64,000 bases of DNA from the NCBI GenBank assembly GCA_024508725.1, contig JANINS010000001.1, positions 119,837 to 183,836 of the forward strand, read 5' to 3'. A model generated the notes under the pieces. The model was not told the DNA's origin, did no database searches, and was given only the letters and a program-made list of their open reading frames with translations. The stretch comes from Chitinophagaceae bacterium (lineage in GTDB: Bacteria > Bacteroidota > Bacteroidia > Chitinophagales > Chitinophagaceae). This document shows, one piece after another, positions 52,324 to 61,602 of the stretch. Each line of letters opens with the position of its first letter. The first letter of the stretch is position 1. Both the position numbers and the translations under genes were made by a program.

Positions 52324-53664
52324 ATGTTAAAAAAGATATTGATTGCTAATCGTGGAGAGATTGCACTTCGTGTGATAAGAACCTGTCGTGAGATGGGTAT
52401 TAAAACTGTTGCAGTTTACTCCACTGCTGATAAAGACAGCCTGCATGTTCGCTTCGCTGATGAAGCAGTATGTATTGGTAAACCTGCAGGTGCTGATTCT
52501 TATTTGAACATCCCTCATATAATGGCTGCAGCCGAGATCACCAATGCCGATGGTATTCATCCAGGATATGGATTCTTAGCTGAGAATGCCAAGTTCTCAC
52601 AGATCTGTGCCGATCATGGAATCAAATTCATCGGGCCCACTCCAGAGATGATCAGCAAGATGGGTGACAAGATCACTGCAAAAGAAACAATGATCGCTGC
52701 AGGAGTTCCTGTTGTTCCTGGTAGTGGTGGATTATTAGCAAGCCTTGAAGAAGCGAAAGACCTGGCAAAGAATAAAGTTGGTTATCCTGTGATCCTTAAA
52801 GCCACTGCAGGTGGTGGTGGTAAAGGAATGAGAGTGGTATGGGAAGAAAGCGAATTGGAAAGAGCTTACAACACTGCCAAAGCAGAGGCCGGAGCAGCAT
52901 TTAAGAACGATGGCATTTACATGGAGAAGTTCGTTGAAGAACCTCGACATATCGAAATCCAGGTGGCTGGTGACCAATACGGCCAGGTTTGCCATCTCTC
53001 AGAAAGAGATTGTTCAATCCAACGTCGTCACCAGAAGTTGGTAGAAGAATCACCTTCACCTTTCATGACGCCGGAACTAAGACAAGCAATGGGTGAAGCT
53101 GCTATTAAAGCTGCATCTGCTATCAATTATGAAAGTGTTGGAACAGTTGAATTCCTCGTTGATAAGCATCGCAATTTCTACTTCATGGAAATGAACACCC
53201 GTATCCAGGTAGAACATTGTGTTACCGAAGAAGTAATCAACTTCGATCTTATTAAAGAACAGATCAAGATCGCTATGGGCGAAAAGATCAGCGGCAGAAA
53301 CTACGAGCCACAGATGTGTGCGATCGAGTGTAGAATCAATGCTGAAGATCCATACAACGACTTCCGTCCGTCACCAGGAAGAATTACCACTTTGCATACA
53401 CCTGGTGGGCATGGTGTTCGTGTAGACAGCCATGTTTATACTGGTTATGTTATTCCGCCGTATTATGATTCCATGATAGGTAAACTCATCACTGTAGCTC
53501 AAACCAGGGAAGAAGCTATTGATACCATGTACAGGGCTTTGAGTGAGTATGTGATCGAAGGAATCAAGACAACCATTCCTTTCCATCTTCAGCTTATGCA
53601 GAACGAAGATTTCAGGAAAGGAAATTTCACAACTAAGTTTCTTGAAACGTTTAGGATGAAATAA
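52324..53664 (+). CDS. accC: Acetyl-CoA carboxylase, biotin carboxylase subunit
   Basis: 446 residues, normal. It carboxylates the biotin of AccB with ATP and bicarbonate. The N-terminal domain starts [20 protein letters not shown]. The ATP-grasp domain has the glycine-rich lid [42 protein letters not shown] and the catalytic [16 protein letters not shown]. The C-terminal domain has [24 protein letters not shown] and [10 protein letters not shown]. All key residues are intact. It forms an operon with accB; the carboxyltransferase subunits are not in the window. A convergent terminator is shared with the M48 gene. Confidence 0.98.
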   Translation: MLKKILIANRGEIALRVIRTCREMGIKTVAVYSTADKDSLHVRFADEAVCIGKPAGADSYLNIPHIMAAAEITNADGIHPGYGFLAENAKFSQICADHGIKFIGPTPEMISKMGDKITAKETMIAAGVPVVPGSGGLLASLEEAKDLAKNKVGYPVILKATAGGGGKGMRVVWEESELERAYNTAKAEAGAAFKNDGIYMEKFVEEPRHIEIQVAGDQYGQVCHLSERDCSIQRRHQKLVEESPSPFMTPELRQAMGEAAIKAASAINYESVGTVEFLVDKHRNFYFMEMNTRIQVEHCVTEEVINFDLIKEQIKIAMGEKISGRNYEPQMCAIECRINAEDPYNDFRPSPGRITTLHTPGGHGVRVDSHVYTGYVIPPYYDSMIGKLITVAQTREEAIDTMYRALSEYVIEGIKTTIPFHLQLMQNEDFRKGNFTTKFLETFRMK

Positions 53665-53692
53665 GTGTTGGTAGCAGAAACCTGCGACTCCG

Positions 53693-53723
53693 GTTAAGCT
53701 TCTGTTGCGTCGCACTCTTGTAC
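53693..53723 (+). repeat. Interspersed repeat, copy 7 (plus orientation)
   Basis: Core GTTGCGTCGCA at 53704-53714, flanked by TTAAGCTTCT on the left and CTCTTGTAC on the right. It lies in the 130-bp convergent gap between accC and the M48 gene, just before the terminator. Confidence 0.72.
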
Positions 53724-53739
53724 TTTGATAACTATATGC

Positions 53740-53770
53740 AAAAAGGTCCGAATATCCACGGACCTTTTTC
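53740..53770. terminator. Bidirectional terminator between accC and the M48 peptidase
   Basis: AAAAAGGTCCG and CGGACCTTTTT form an 11-bp perfect stem with an 8-nt loop, and serve both convergent genes. Confidence 0.9.
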
Positions 53771-53794
53771 TTTCGCTACAGTAGTAAGTATATA

Positions 53795-54766
53795 TCATCG
53801 TCCAGCGGTAGCAGAAGCTGTATGCATCGTTAGGTAACCAACTTTGCTTCCACTTTTTGTTACCAGGTAACCTTCATTTGATATCAGGTAGTAATTCTTT
53901 GATGTATCATAGATATAGAAAGGATAATCCGCATTTTTCATTTTACCCAGCTTACCAACAACCGTCAACTTAATTCCATCCCACCGAACAACATTATTCT
54001 GAACGGTAATGAAATACTCATTATTCTTATCTATCGAGAATTTAACATCTACTAAAATATACTTGTCGGCAATGGCAGATTCTCTTGTATTCATTCTATC
54101 AATAGAAGATGTAGCAACAGCCGTTCGTTCAGCGACCGCTGTTGTATTTGCCGGTTGAGTTTGAGTGGATGTTTTAGCTGCTACATCATTATTCATCGGA
54201 GCAGCTACAGCATTCCAACCCTTTGCAATTGCATCCAGCCTGTTGGTTCTTGCCGGGTGTGTAGCAGAAGCTCTGTCGCTTGCCACTAAATTCATTGCAA
54301 CCTGTGCTTCTTCTAATGTGGCACCCATTTTCTTTAAAGCCATTCCTGAAAATTGATCAGCCTCTAATTCCTGCTGGTAAGAGTTTCCACCAGATTTAAA
54401 AGTATGCCCCAGTACATGATGACCAATTTCATGAGCAAGGATACTGATCGAAGCCCAATCTGTTCTTGCAGCCCTGTCTATCTGTTTAATAAAATTGGGA
54501 TTGTATAAAATGTACCGTTTGTTATTAAAAACCACAGCACCTGCATTAGGAACATTGGCTTCCCTTACTTCAAAGTTCACTTTAAGGTTCATCACAGCAA
54601 TGATCTCGTTGATCACACTTCTTGCTTCAGAAACAGAAGCGAAGTTCGAAACAATGATTTTTTGCGAGGAATCTCCGGATACTACATTCCACGTTGTATC
54701 AAACTGCGCTTTCGCCGTTGAAGTGAGTAATAAAAGTAAAGCGGGTAAAAGTCTTAGAAATTTCAT
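53795..54766 (-). CDS. Exported M48-family metalloprotease
   Basis: 323 residues. Signal peptide MKFLRLLPALLLLLTSTAKAQ. The peptidase core (about 60-200) has the zinc motif LAHEIGHHVLGH, the third ligand in the downstream ELEADQFSGMAL, and a THPARTNRLDAI segment typical of M48 (Oma1/BepA-like) peptidases. The C-terminal third (about 225-323) after an Ala/Thr/Gln linker is not a TPR array as in BepA but a small beta domain (KYILVDVKFSIDKNNEYFIT, YYLISNEGYLVTKSGSKVGY), whose role I do not know. It is probably a periplasmic quality-control protease. It faces accC, and two small Spy-like genes lie upstream on the same strand behind their own terminator. Confidence 0.9.
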   Translation of the reverse strand: MKFLRLLPALLLLLTSTAKAQFDTTWNVVSGDSSQKIIVSNFASVSEARSVINEIIAVMNLKVNFEVREANVPNAGAVVFNNKRYILYNPNFIKQIDRAARTDWASISILAHEIGHHVLGHTFKSGGNSYQQELEADQFSGMALKKMGATLEEAQVAMNLVASDRASATHPARTNRLDAIAKGWNAVAAPMNNDVAAKTSTQTQPANTTAVAERTAVATSSIDRMNTRESAIADKYILVDVKFSIDKNNEYFITVQNNVVRWDGIKLTVVGKLGKMKNADYPFYIYDTSKNYYLISNEGYLVTKSGSKVGYLTMHTASATAGR

Positions 54767-54846
54767 AGGAAAGTCTCCGTGGATTTAGTACTCTCTTTAG
54801 ACGAAAAATCTATCCAGTTTTCGTTAGCGAAACGATAAATGGCAAC

Positions 54847-54874
54847 AAAAAAGCCATCAGTAACCGATGGCTTT
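54847..54874 (-). terminator. Terminator after the first Spy-like gene
   Basis: Stem AAAGCCATC / GATGGCTTT with a 7-nt loop. On the minus strand a TTTTTT run follows. 22 bp past the stop codon. Confidence 0.85.
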
Positions 54875-54896
54875 AATCTGTGTTATTATAACTTAA

Positions 54897-55268
54897 TTAT
54901 TTTCTGCCTCTTTCTCTTCCGCCTCGCATTTGTTCACGACGGCGTTCTTCCATTTCTTGGAACTTCTTGTATTGCTCGTCAGTAAAAACTGCTTTTAATC
55001 TTGCATTTCTGGCATCGTTCAGTTCCTTCATCTTTGCAAACCTGTCTTCCCTGCTTTGATCCTGGTTTTGTCTGAGCTCCATTTGTTTAGAAAGAAATTC
55101 TTTGAAGATGGCTTTCACAGAATCCACCTGCACATCAGAAAGGTTCAGTGAATCTTTTAACTGCTGAATCATTTCCTGTGGGTTCATTCCACCTCTTCTA
55201 CCGCCTTGTGCATTTGAGATAGTTGCAAATGTTAAAGCAGCAAATAAGATGAACAGTATCTTTTTCAT
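54897..55268 (-). CDS. Spy/CpxP-like small exported protein
   Basis: 123 residues. Signal peptide MKKILFILFAALTFATISNAQ, then a nearly all-helical charged mature part: MNPQEMIQQLKDSLNLSDVQVDSVKAIFKEFL, KMKELNDARNARLKAVFTDEQYKKFQEMEERR. The LNLSDVQ and FTDEQYKKF segments correspond to the LTxxQ repeats of the Spy/CpxP family, whose members act as periplasmic chaperones or stress sensors. The Gly/Arg-rich termini (GGRRGGMN; RGGRERGRK) are basic and flexible. A second similar gene lies upstream. A chaperone role is inferred from family. Confidence 0.85.
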   Translation of the reverse strand: MKKILFILFAALTFATISNAQGGRRGGMNPQEMIQQLKDSLNLSDVQVDSVKAIFKEFLSKQMELRQNQDQSREDRFAKMKELNDARNARLKAVFTDEQYKKFQEMEERRREQMRGGRERGRK

Positions 55269-55420
55269 TGTTATGGTTTTAGATGAAGGTCAGACTAAAT
55301 GAATTGCTTGTGGTTTAAATAGATTTAAAATATGATAGCAATTCGGTGAAAGCTAATCTGTAACGGTTAAAAAGAAGAGCAGGATAAAAACCCTGCTGCC
55401 TCTTCGTAACTAAACCCAAT

Positions 55421-55885
55421 CTACCATCTTCCATTACCGTTACTAGATGGATAATTGTTACCATAAGTATTGCGGGAATTATCGTAACGTGTACACCATG
55501 CATTGTACCTGTCTCTTTGATAACTGTTCAGGAGGTTTTGAATATCTCTTCTCCGTTGTTGCTCGAGTCTTTCTATCTGCCATCTTTTTTGCTGAGCAGA
55601 CATATACCGGTCGTATTGAATACGATTAATAGCCTGCTGAAATTGCTGGTTGATACGTGTAACTTTTCTTTCCTGCTGGCGGTTTAGATTCATGTCTCTT
55701 AACAGATCATCTTCTGTTCTGAAATTGAAGATGCGGTACTGGTCATTATTACCATAACGATTGTTTCCATAACCGTTGTTGCCATTGTTCCTGTTGTTGT
55801 CGTTGTTACGACCATTTCCCCATTGAGCAAAAGAGGATGCAGTTAAAAACATTGCAACTGCAAGCAGTGTAAACATCTTTTTCAT
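55421..55885 (-). CDS. Asn-rich exported protein with Spy-like helical core
   Basis: 154 residues. Signal peptide MKKMFTLLAVAMFLTASSFAQ, then a low-complexity Asn/Gly segment (about 22-48: NDNNRNNGNNGYGNNRYGNN). An Arg/Gln-rich helical core (about 58-128) follows: LLRDMNLNRQQERKVTRINQ, YMSAQQKRWQIERLEQQRRR, LLNSYQRDRYNAW. The MNLNRQQ and MSAQQ words are placed like the two LTxxQ motifs of Spy-like proteins, so it may be a distant relative of its neighbour. A shorter Asn/Gly tail ends the protein. One Cys is present. The 152-bp gap to the neighbour holds no terminator that I can see. Function unknown. Confidence 0.78.
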   Translation of the reverse strand: MKKMFTLLAVAMFLTASSFAQWGNGRNNDNNRNNGNNGYGNNRYGNNDQYRIFNFRTEDDLLRDMNLNRQQERKVTRINQQFQQAINRIQYDRYMSAQQKRWQIERLEQQRRRDIQNLLNSYQRDRYNAWCTRYDNSRNTYGNNYPSSNGNGRW

Positions 55886-55955
55886 AGTTGTAGGATTTTA
55901 TTGTTTATAAAATAGATGTACAGCCGCTTTATGGGTTTACAAAAACCTTGTTAAC

Positions 55956-55983
55956 AAAAAAGCCGCTTTGGAAAAAGCGGCTA
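55956..55983 (-). terminator. Terminator after glnN
   Basis: Minus strand: AGCCGCTTT, short loop, AAAGCGGCT, then TTTTTT, 24 bp past the stop codon. The word AGCCGCTTT occurs again at 55922-55930. Confidence 0.85.
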
Positions 55984-56006
55984 TGACTAACGATTGTTGT
56001 AAAATA

Positions 56007-58196
56007 CTATCGCAAAAAGAGTAATTCTCTATACTTAGGTAAAGTCCAGTCATCATCGTTCACAAGGTGTTCGAGTTTGTCTACATGATACCTGATCTCA
56101 TCGAAATATTTTCCTTTTACTTCATCACAATATGCAATTGCTTTATTACGTGTATCAGAAATATTGTTTGCTTTTTTTCTTGCTTCCACCATTTCATGAA
56201 CCTGCTCATGAACGGATTGAATATGCTCACTCAACTCTCTCAGAATAGAAACCTGGCTTCTGTATAATGGTTCGTCGATACCAATATCTTTTAATCCTTT
56301 GATGTTACAGATAAGTTGATTCTGGTATTTTATAGCAGCAGGCAGAATATGATTCAATGCAAGATCACCCATCACTCTTGCTTCTATCTGAACCTTCTTG
56401 ATATATTTCTCCAGTTCAATTTCATGTCTTGCTTCAAGCTCAACATGCGTATAAATATTATTGCTTTCGAAAAGACGCTTGGCTTTATCTGTAACCATTG
56501 CATCCAAGGCAACAGGAGTTGTTTTCAGGTTAGGCAATCCTCTTTTTTCAGCTTCTTTATGCCAGTCATCACTATAACCATCACCTTCAAACAATACAGC
56601 TTTACTATCAACAATATATTTCTGTATTACATGAATGATCGCAACTTCTTTTTTATCTCCTTTATCAATCAGGCCATCCACTTCTGTTTTAAAATTCTTA
56701 AGTGTTTCAGCCATGATCGTGTTCAAAACTGTCATTGCATTGGCACAGTTAGCTGATGAACCTACAGCTCTGAACTCGAATTTATTTCCGGTGAAAGCAA
56801 AAGGAGAAGTTCTGTTTCTGTCTGTATTATCCAGCATCAACTCTGGAATGCTGCGGTGCAGATCAAGCTTCAATATTGCTTCATCCTGCTCATCAAACTT
56901 ATCGCCTACCCTGGTTTCAATATCAGACAAAACTTTGGCAAGATATTGACCAACGAAAACAGAAATTATTGCCGGAGGAGCTTCATTCGCACCAAGCCTG
57001 TGATCGTTAGGTGCAGAAGCGATGGCAGCTCTTAACACATCAGCATAGTCATGCACTGCTTTGATCGTGTTTACGAAGAACGTTAAGAACATCAGATTGG
57101 TCTTTGGTGTTTTACCAGGAGCCAATAAGTTCACACCGGTATCGGTAGCCAAACTCCAGTTGTTGTGCTTACCGCTTCCATTGATACCTGCAAATGGTTT
57201 TTCATGAAGAAGCACTACCAGCCTGTGTCTCTTTGCCACACGGCTCATCACATCCATCAACAAAGTGTTATGATCCACTGCAATGTTTACTTCTTCGAAG
57301 ATGGGAGCACATTCAAATTGTGCAGGTGCTACTTCATTATGACGAGTACGAAGTGGAATACCAAGTTTGTATGCCTCTGCCTCAAAATCACGCATGAAGG
57401 CATAAGTTCTTTCAGGAATAGAGCCGAAATAATGATCTTCTAATTGCTGGCCTTTTGCAGGTGAAGCACCAAACACAGTTCTTCCGCATTGAACCAGATC
57501 AGGTCGTGCATTCGCCAGCGATTCATCGATCACAAAATATTCCTGCTCCCAACCTAGAGTAGGTGTAACCTTGGCAACATTCTTATCAAAGTAATTGCAA
57601 ACATCAACTGCAGCTTTACCAATGGCTTCCAAAGCTTTTAATAAAGGCGCTTTATAATCGAGCGACTCACCTGTATAAGAAACAAAGATGGTAGGAATAC
57701 AAAGTGTTTTCCCATTACCGATCTCCATGATGAAAGCAGGAGAAGAAGGATCCCATGCAGTATAACCACGAGCTTCGAAAGTAGCTCTTAGTCCACCGCT
57801 GGGAAAAGAAGATGCATCGGGTTCTTGCTGAATAAGTGCAGCACCATCAAATTCTTCGATGGCTGTTCCATCTCCTTTTATTGTGAAAAAAGAATCATGC
57901 TTTTCGGCAGTTGTACCTGTTAATGGCTGAAACCAGTGTGTGTAGTGCGTAACGCCTTTGCTTTCTGCCCAGGCCCTGATGCCATTAGCAATTTGATTGG
58001 CAACTGTTCTGTCAATTTTTTTACCACCTCTGATACTGCCTGTAAGACTTTTATACGCCTCATCACTTAAAAATTCCCGGGCAATCTTGAGTGTAAAAAC
58101 GTTTTCACCAAAAATGCCGGTGATCTTAGCTGAGCCGGCAACAGTTACCGGTTTATCTGAAGTTAGCTTACTGATAGCTTGAACTCTTAATGACAT
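56007..58196 (-). CDS. glnN: Glutamine synthetase type III
   Basis: 729 residues, the length of GSIII (GlnN), much longer than GSI. It makes glutamine from glutamate, ammonia and ATP. GSIII-specific regions are present: the N-terminal FGENVFTLKIAREFLSDEAYK, GVTHYTHWFQPLTGTTAEKHDSFF and FPSGGLRATFEARGYTAWDP. The catalytic core has LGWEQEYFVID (metal-binding Glu), RHNEVAPAQFE, NGSGKHNNWS (with the active-site His) and the NDHRLGANEAPPAIISVFVG loop. It ends WTLPKYRELLFLR. GSIII is the usual form in Bacteroidota. Single gene, with no amtB or glnB neighbour. The gap upstream (58197-58325) shows no gene. Confidence 0.98.
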   Translation of the reverse strand: MSLRVQAISKLTSDKPVTVAGSAKITGIFGENVFTLKIAREFLSDEAYKSLTGSIRGGKKIDRTVANQIANGIRAWAESKGVTHYTHWFQPLTGTTAEKHDSFFTIKGDGTAIEEFDGAALIQQEPDASSFPSGGLRATFEARGYTAWDPSSPAFIMEIGNGKTLCIPTIFVSYTGESLDYKAPLLKALEAIGKAAVDVCNYFDKNVAKVTPTLGWEQEYFVIDESLANARPDLVQCGRTVFGASPAKGQQLEDHYFGSIPERTYAFMRDFEAEAYKLGIPLRTRHNEVAPAQFECAPIFEEVNIAVDHNTLLMDVMSRVAKRHRLVVLLHEKPFAGINGSGKHNNWSLATDTGVNLLAPGKTPKTNLMFLTFFVNTIKAVHDYADVLRAAIASAPNDHRLGANEAPPAIISVFVGQYLAKVLSDIETRVGDKFDEQDEAILKLDLHRSIPELMLDNTDRNRTSPFAFTGNKFEFRAVGSSANCANAMTVLNTIMAETLKNFKTEVDGLIDKGDKKEVAIIHVIQKYIVDSKAVLFEGDGYSDDWHKEAEKRGLPNLKTTPVALDAMVTDKAKRLFESNNIYTHVELEARHEIELEKYIKKVQIEARVMGDLALNHILPAAIKYQNQLICNIKGLKDIGIDEPLYRSQVSILRELSEHIQSVHEQVHEMVEARKKANNISDTRNKAIAYCDEVKGKYFDEIRYHVDKLEHLVNDDDWTLPKYRELLFLR

Positions 58197-58325
58197 ATTT
58201 TTTGATTAGAACACAAAAACAAGATTTTTTCGTGAATCAATCAAATTTTTGATAGATCTATGTGCAAAAAAGCTTAATTTATTTTATTGATTAATGAAAT
58301 TAAGCAGCTATTGAGGAGAAATATC

Positions 58326-59570
58326 TCACATAATTTTTTTTATAATTTGTTTTTGAGATAACCAAAATCCTACTGCCGGGGCAAGCAAAAATGGTAATAC
58401 CAGGCTTCGGTAACGAACAACAGCGCCGGAGAAATTAACTGTGTAGCCAATAATAATCAAGACTATAAAAGAAAATATCCAACACGTTATAATAATGGGA
58501 GGGATAGAAATTTTTCTACCCCGGATAAGGCAGTAAAATAATATCATCCACACAAATAATATTTCAATTGCCGCAATTTTTGAGCTGATACCATTTTCGT
58601 TGATATGCGGCCGAACAAATGCAACATCTAATGCAGATGGAAGAGTTGCAATAAAGCTTTGAATGCCTGGCTGAAGATCTGGCGTATTGATTGCTGATCC
58701 ACCCTGCAATTGTTTAAACTGGGATTGTTTTTCGACGATGTAAGCAGGAATGTCCAGTTTTGGATGAACATACTTCAATGTAAAAATTAGTATCACTCCA
58801 ATTGTTAAACTGAGTGTTACAACAAGATATCTGCGATTTGGAAACAGATGCATCAGCATTCCAATAATCAAACAAGGAAAGAGCGCCAGAACAATATAAC
58901 TCCTTAACAGGAAGATGAAAGCAAAGCTTAGAATGATGAACAATAAATTTCTGACAAGGTTCTTCCGTTGTAAAAGCTGGTGAAAACAAAAAAAGATCAT
59001 ACCTAATAAGGAAAAAATCAACCCATCTTTATGAATGCCGCTACACCAAAAAAGAAAAGAAGGGATAAGAAAAACAGAAGCCAGCAAGAGATAGTTTTTT
59101 TCGGGAAAGAATGATCGCATCAATCTGTAAAAAGCGATCAATCCAAAAAAGAAAAGAAAGTTGAAGAATATAATATTTGAATAATAATGTTTGTTGGTGA
59201 AGAGGTTGAACACAGCCATCATCTTAACCATTATATCATCTTTAACATCATTCCAATACGACTGCTGATCGCTGAATAATCCACCGGTTGTCTCATACTT
59301 AGAAGTAAACAAGCTTTTAGCGAATAGAGCAGGATGATGTAAAAGTTTGTCAGTTTCTTCGATGCTACGGTTGTAAAACTTCCAGGTATCGCTGGTTGGT
59401 TTGTTTGCTGGAAGTGAATAGAACTGGAAATAAGCAATTCCGGCAAACACCTTCAAAGTAAAAAGGCAACATAGCATCCACTTCGGTAAACCAGATCGTT
59501 TAATTAAGCCGATCTTTGTAAGCAGCCATGAAAATAAAACGAGGTAAAGTAAAAAAAGTATCCAGTTCAC
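58326..59570 (-). CDS. Polytopic membrane protein, unknown
   Basis: About 414 residues from a GTG at 59570 (VNWILFLLYLVLFSW); a TTG at 59573 is the alternative and there is no ATG. About ten to twelve membrane segments are visible: LFLLYLVLFSWLLTKIGLI, LCCLFTLKVFAGIAYFQFY, IIFFNFLFFFGLIAFYRLM, LLLASVFLIPSFLFWCSG, LLFIILSFAFIFLLRSYIVL and others. A loop with KFYNRSIEETDKLLHHPA and another before GSAINTPDLQPGIQSFIATL are soluble. The pattern suggests a polysaccharide polymerase or a GT-C-like glycosyltransferase, but no Wzy, WaaL or GT-C motif is certain. It starts about 10 bp after the response regulator stop, so it is the last gene of the sensor operon. Confidence 0.75.
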   Translation of the reverse strand: MNWILFLLYLVLFSWLLTKIGLIKRSGLPKWMLCCLFTLKVFAGIAYFQFYSLPANKPTSDTWKFYNRSIEETDKLLHHPALFAKSLFTSKYETTGGLFSDQQSYWNDVKDDIMVKMMAVFNLFTNKHYYSNIIFFNFLFFFGLIAFYRLMRSFFPEKNYLLLASVFLIPSFLFWCSGIHKDGLIFSLLGMIFFCFHQLLQRKNLVRNLLFIILSFAFIFLLRSYIVLALFPCLIIGMLMHLFPNRRYLVVTLSLTIGVILIFTLKYVHPKLDIPAYIVEKQSQFKQLQGGSAINTPDLQPGIQSFIATLPSALDVAFVRPHINENGISSKIAAIEILFVWMILFYCLIRGRKISIPPIIITCWIFSFIVLIIIGYTVNFSGAVVRYRSLVLPFLLAPAVGFWLSQKQIIKKIM

Positions 59571-59579
59571 CAATGCAAA

Positions 59580-60227
59580 TTAAGGTTGAACAATACCTGA
59601 TTTGATCGCAAATTTCACCATCGATACTCTTCCACTGGCACCTGTTTTCTTTTCGATGCTTCTTTTATAGAAATCCAGTGTCTTCACACTTAAATTCATC
59701 TTGTCGGCTATCTCAACAAAAGAAAGATCGGTAGCACACCATTCCAGGAACTCAATTTCACGCTTATTCAGATCAGAAGTATCTGTTGTATTAGATGCCT
59801 TTTTCTTTGCAACAACATTCAAAAGATTCAAACTAAGCAGATCATTCATATAAAATCCTTTCGTTATGATTGATTCAAGTGCTTGTTGCAATTCTTCAGG
59901 AGTAGAATTTTTTAAAATATAACCATGAGCCCCGGACTGCAGCATTTTGATGATGATATCTTCTTCGTCACTCATACTAAGTGCAAGAACTTTTATATCG
60001 GGATGATTCTTCTTTAACCATGCCGCTGTTGCAAAACCATCCATTACAGGCATATGAATATCCACCAGGACAGCAGTGGGAAGTTCATTGCTTTCCTGAA
60101 GTTTTTGAACGAATTGCTTACCGTTATCTGCTTCAAAACAGACGGTAAATCCGGGAAAAGTTTTTACAAGACCGGCAAGCCCTTGCCTAAGAAGCACATG
60201 ATCATCAACTAATGCAACAGATCTCAT
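59580..60227 (-). CDS. NarL/LuxR-family response regulator
   Basis: 215 residues. Receiver domain with Asp8-Asp9 (LVDDH) and phosphoacceptor Asp56 in LVDIHMPVMDG, then Thr/Ser in VLALSMSDEED and Lys in GYILKNSTPEEL. The C-terminal LuxR-type helix-turn-helix is LNKREIEFLEWCATDLSFVE through IADKMNLSVKTLDFYKRSIEKKTG. Its start overlaps the kinase stop by 1 nt (TGATG). It is the cognate regulator of the adjacent kinase and likely acts on this operon, whose promoter holds a palindrome, or on distant targets. That is inferred from context. Confidence 0.95.
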   Translation of the reverse strand: MRSVALVDDHVLLRQGLAGLVKTFPGFTVCFEADNGKQFVQKLQESNELPTAVLVDIHMPVMDGFATAAWLKKNHPDIKVLALSMSDEEDIIIKMLQSGAHGYILKNSTPEELQQALESIITKGFYMNDLLSLNLLNVVAKKKASNTTDTSDLNKREIEFLEWCATDLSFVEIADKMNLSVKTLDFYKRSIEKKTGASGRVSMVKFAIKSGIVQP

Positions 60228-60976
60228 CAGGTATTATTCAGGATAAATATAACAATTGTTCCTTTAGTGCTGACAGAGTCAATTTTCACTTCTGCATTGA
60301 TGAGTTTTGCACGTTGTTGAAGATTTATCAAACCCAATCCATTTTGTTCCGCAGAAGGATTAAATCCTTTGCCATTATCTTCAATTGAGATCATTCCCGT
60401 TTCCATTTCAACTGTGATCTTATCTGCCCCGGAATGTTTGATAACGTTATTTAGTACTTCCTGGATCATCCGGTAAAGAATGGTGAGTTTTGAAACCGGC
60501 ACCACCGGCTCTCCTTTGAGTTCAAAACTCGTAGTGAATTGCCCGGTTTTTTCTATTTGTTCAAGATCGTTCTTTACAAGCTGTATCAATCCTGTTTTTG
60601 CAATTGCTTCGGGATTAAGACTTTTACTTAACGTACGTAAATCAGTTATTGCTTTATTAACTAAAGTAGTGGTGGTTTCCAGTTTCTCAGTTTCACCTGG
60701 TTTTAATGTTTTCAGATTAAGATTTACAAGAGAAAGTATCTGACCTACATTATCGTGTATCTCCTGGCTGATCTGCCGCATCATTTGCTCCTGAACTTCG
60801 AGTTGAGCCGAAAGGATTGCCTGGTTGTATTCTATTTTCAACAATTCTTTTTCCCTGATACTCGCCAATCTTTTATTGTTGAAATATAGTATTAATACCA
60901 GCACAAAGACTGATAGAATTACCAGCATCAAGATAACTGCTATGATGATGGCTGCATTTGTTTGTACCTGGAGCAT
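60227..60976 (-). CDS. Sensor histidine kinase (HisKA_3, NarX/DesK type) with one membrane segment
   Basis: 249 residues. One N-terminal membrane segment (AIIIAVILMLVILSVFVLVLILYF, about 9-32) and no extracellular domain. A coiled linker (ASIREKELLKIEYNQAIL) follows, then the H-box EIHDNVGQILSLVNLNLKTL with His74, then ATPase motifs RMIQEVLNNVIKHS, ISIEDNGKGFNP and GLGLINLQQRAKLI. The lack of a sensing domain fits a kinase whose signal comes from a partner. The gene upstream encodes a 7-TM protein and overlaps this one by 37 nt, and the regulator follows with a 1-nt overlap. Confidence 0.94.
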   Translation of the reverse strand: MLQVQTNAAIIIAVILMLVILSVFVLVLILYFNNKRLASIREKELLKIEYNQAILSAQLEVQEQMMRQISQEIHDNVGQILSLVNLNLKTLKPGETEKLETTTTLVNKAITDLRTLSKSLNPEAIAKTGLIQLVKNDLEQIEKTGQFTTSFELKGEPVVPVSKLTILYRMIQEVLNNVIKHSGADKITVEMETGMISIEDNGKGFNPSAEQNGLGLINLQQRAKLINAEVKIDSVSTKGTIVIFILNNT

Positions 60977-61602
60977 AGAAGAATTGAGATACTATAAAAA
61001 AGATATAGAACAACATTTATAACAGGCCCTAATGCCCGGTAAAGTGGACGTCCAAATAAAGTCAAATGGTTGTCTCTGATGTAAGAATGTAATCCAAATA
61101 ACACAGTAGTACATGCAGCGAAAATCATCAGGCCTGCTGCAAACCAGAATTGTGGATCTGCTGACAATTTAACTGGTTGTGTATCATCCATAGTCAATTG
61201 AGCAATCAATAAACAGGAGAGTATGAATTGCTGAAGAAATGTAAGAGTAGTAGTATAGGTAGATGAATTACCTCTCGATATCCATAAAAAATCTATGAAT
61301 ACGAACACCATTGTTGCTACAGCAATACACCAATACAGGATTCGTATCCGCTTATTCATTCTTAAAAGCTTTGCAAACATTATGTAGTAAAAAATGGCCG
61401 CCCCAACGATATAACATTTATATATTTCATAATTGGTAGCCATTCCAAAATACTCTTTATGGTGTGCCGCTGTTTCAACCACACAAACAAGTATCATTAA
61501 CGGCAATAATAATTGCAATGATCTTAGCTTTAGCGATCGGTAAAAAACAATAGCTAAAACCATACAAGCATATTGAAAATATTGGTAATACGCTACATTC
61601 AT
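60940..61602 (-). CDS. 7-TM membrane protein, probable sensor partner of the kinase
   Basis: 220 residues with about seven membrane segments: YACMVLAIVFYRSL, LLLPLMILVCVVETAA, YKCYIVGAAIFYYIMFA, LYWCIAVATMVFVFIDFLWI, FLQQFILSCLLIAQL, FWFAAGLMIFAACTTVLFGL and VINVVLYLFYSISILL. There is no recognisable enzymatic or known 7TMR-DISM motif and no signal peptide. It overlaps the kinase start by 37 nt, and its own start directly abuts the stop of the 105-aa gene (TAAATG). This strong translational coupling suggests stoichiometric assembly. I infer that it senses a membrane-borne or small hydrophobic signal for the kinase. Family not recognised. Confidence 0.82.
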   Translation of the reverse strand: MNVAYYQYFQYACMVLAIVFYRSLKLRSLQLLLPLMILVCVVETAAHHKEYFGMATNYEIYKCYIVGAAIFYYIMFAKLLRMNKRIRILYWCIAVATMVFVFIDFLWISRGNSSTYTTTLTFLQQFILSCLLIAQLTMDDTQPVKLSADPQFWFAAGLMIFAACTTVLFGLHSYIRDNHLTLFGRPLYRALGPVINVVLYLFYSISILLCSRYKQMQPSS

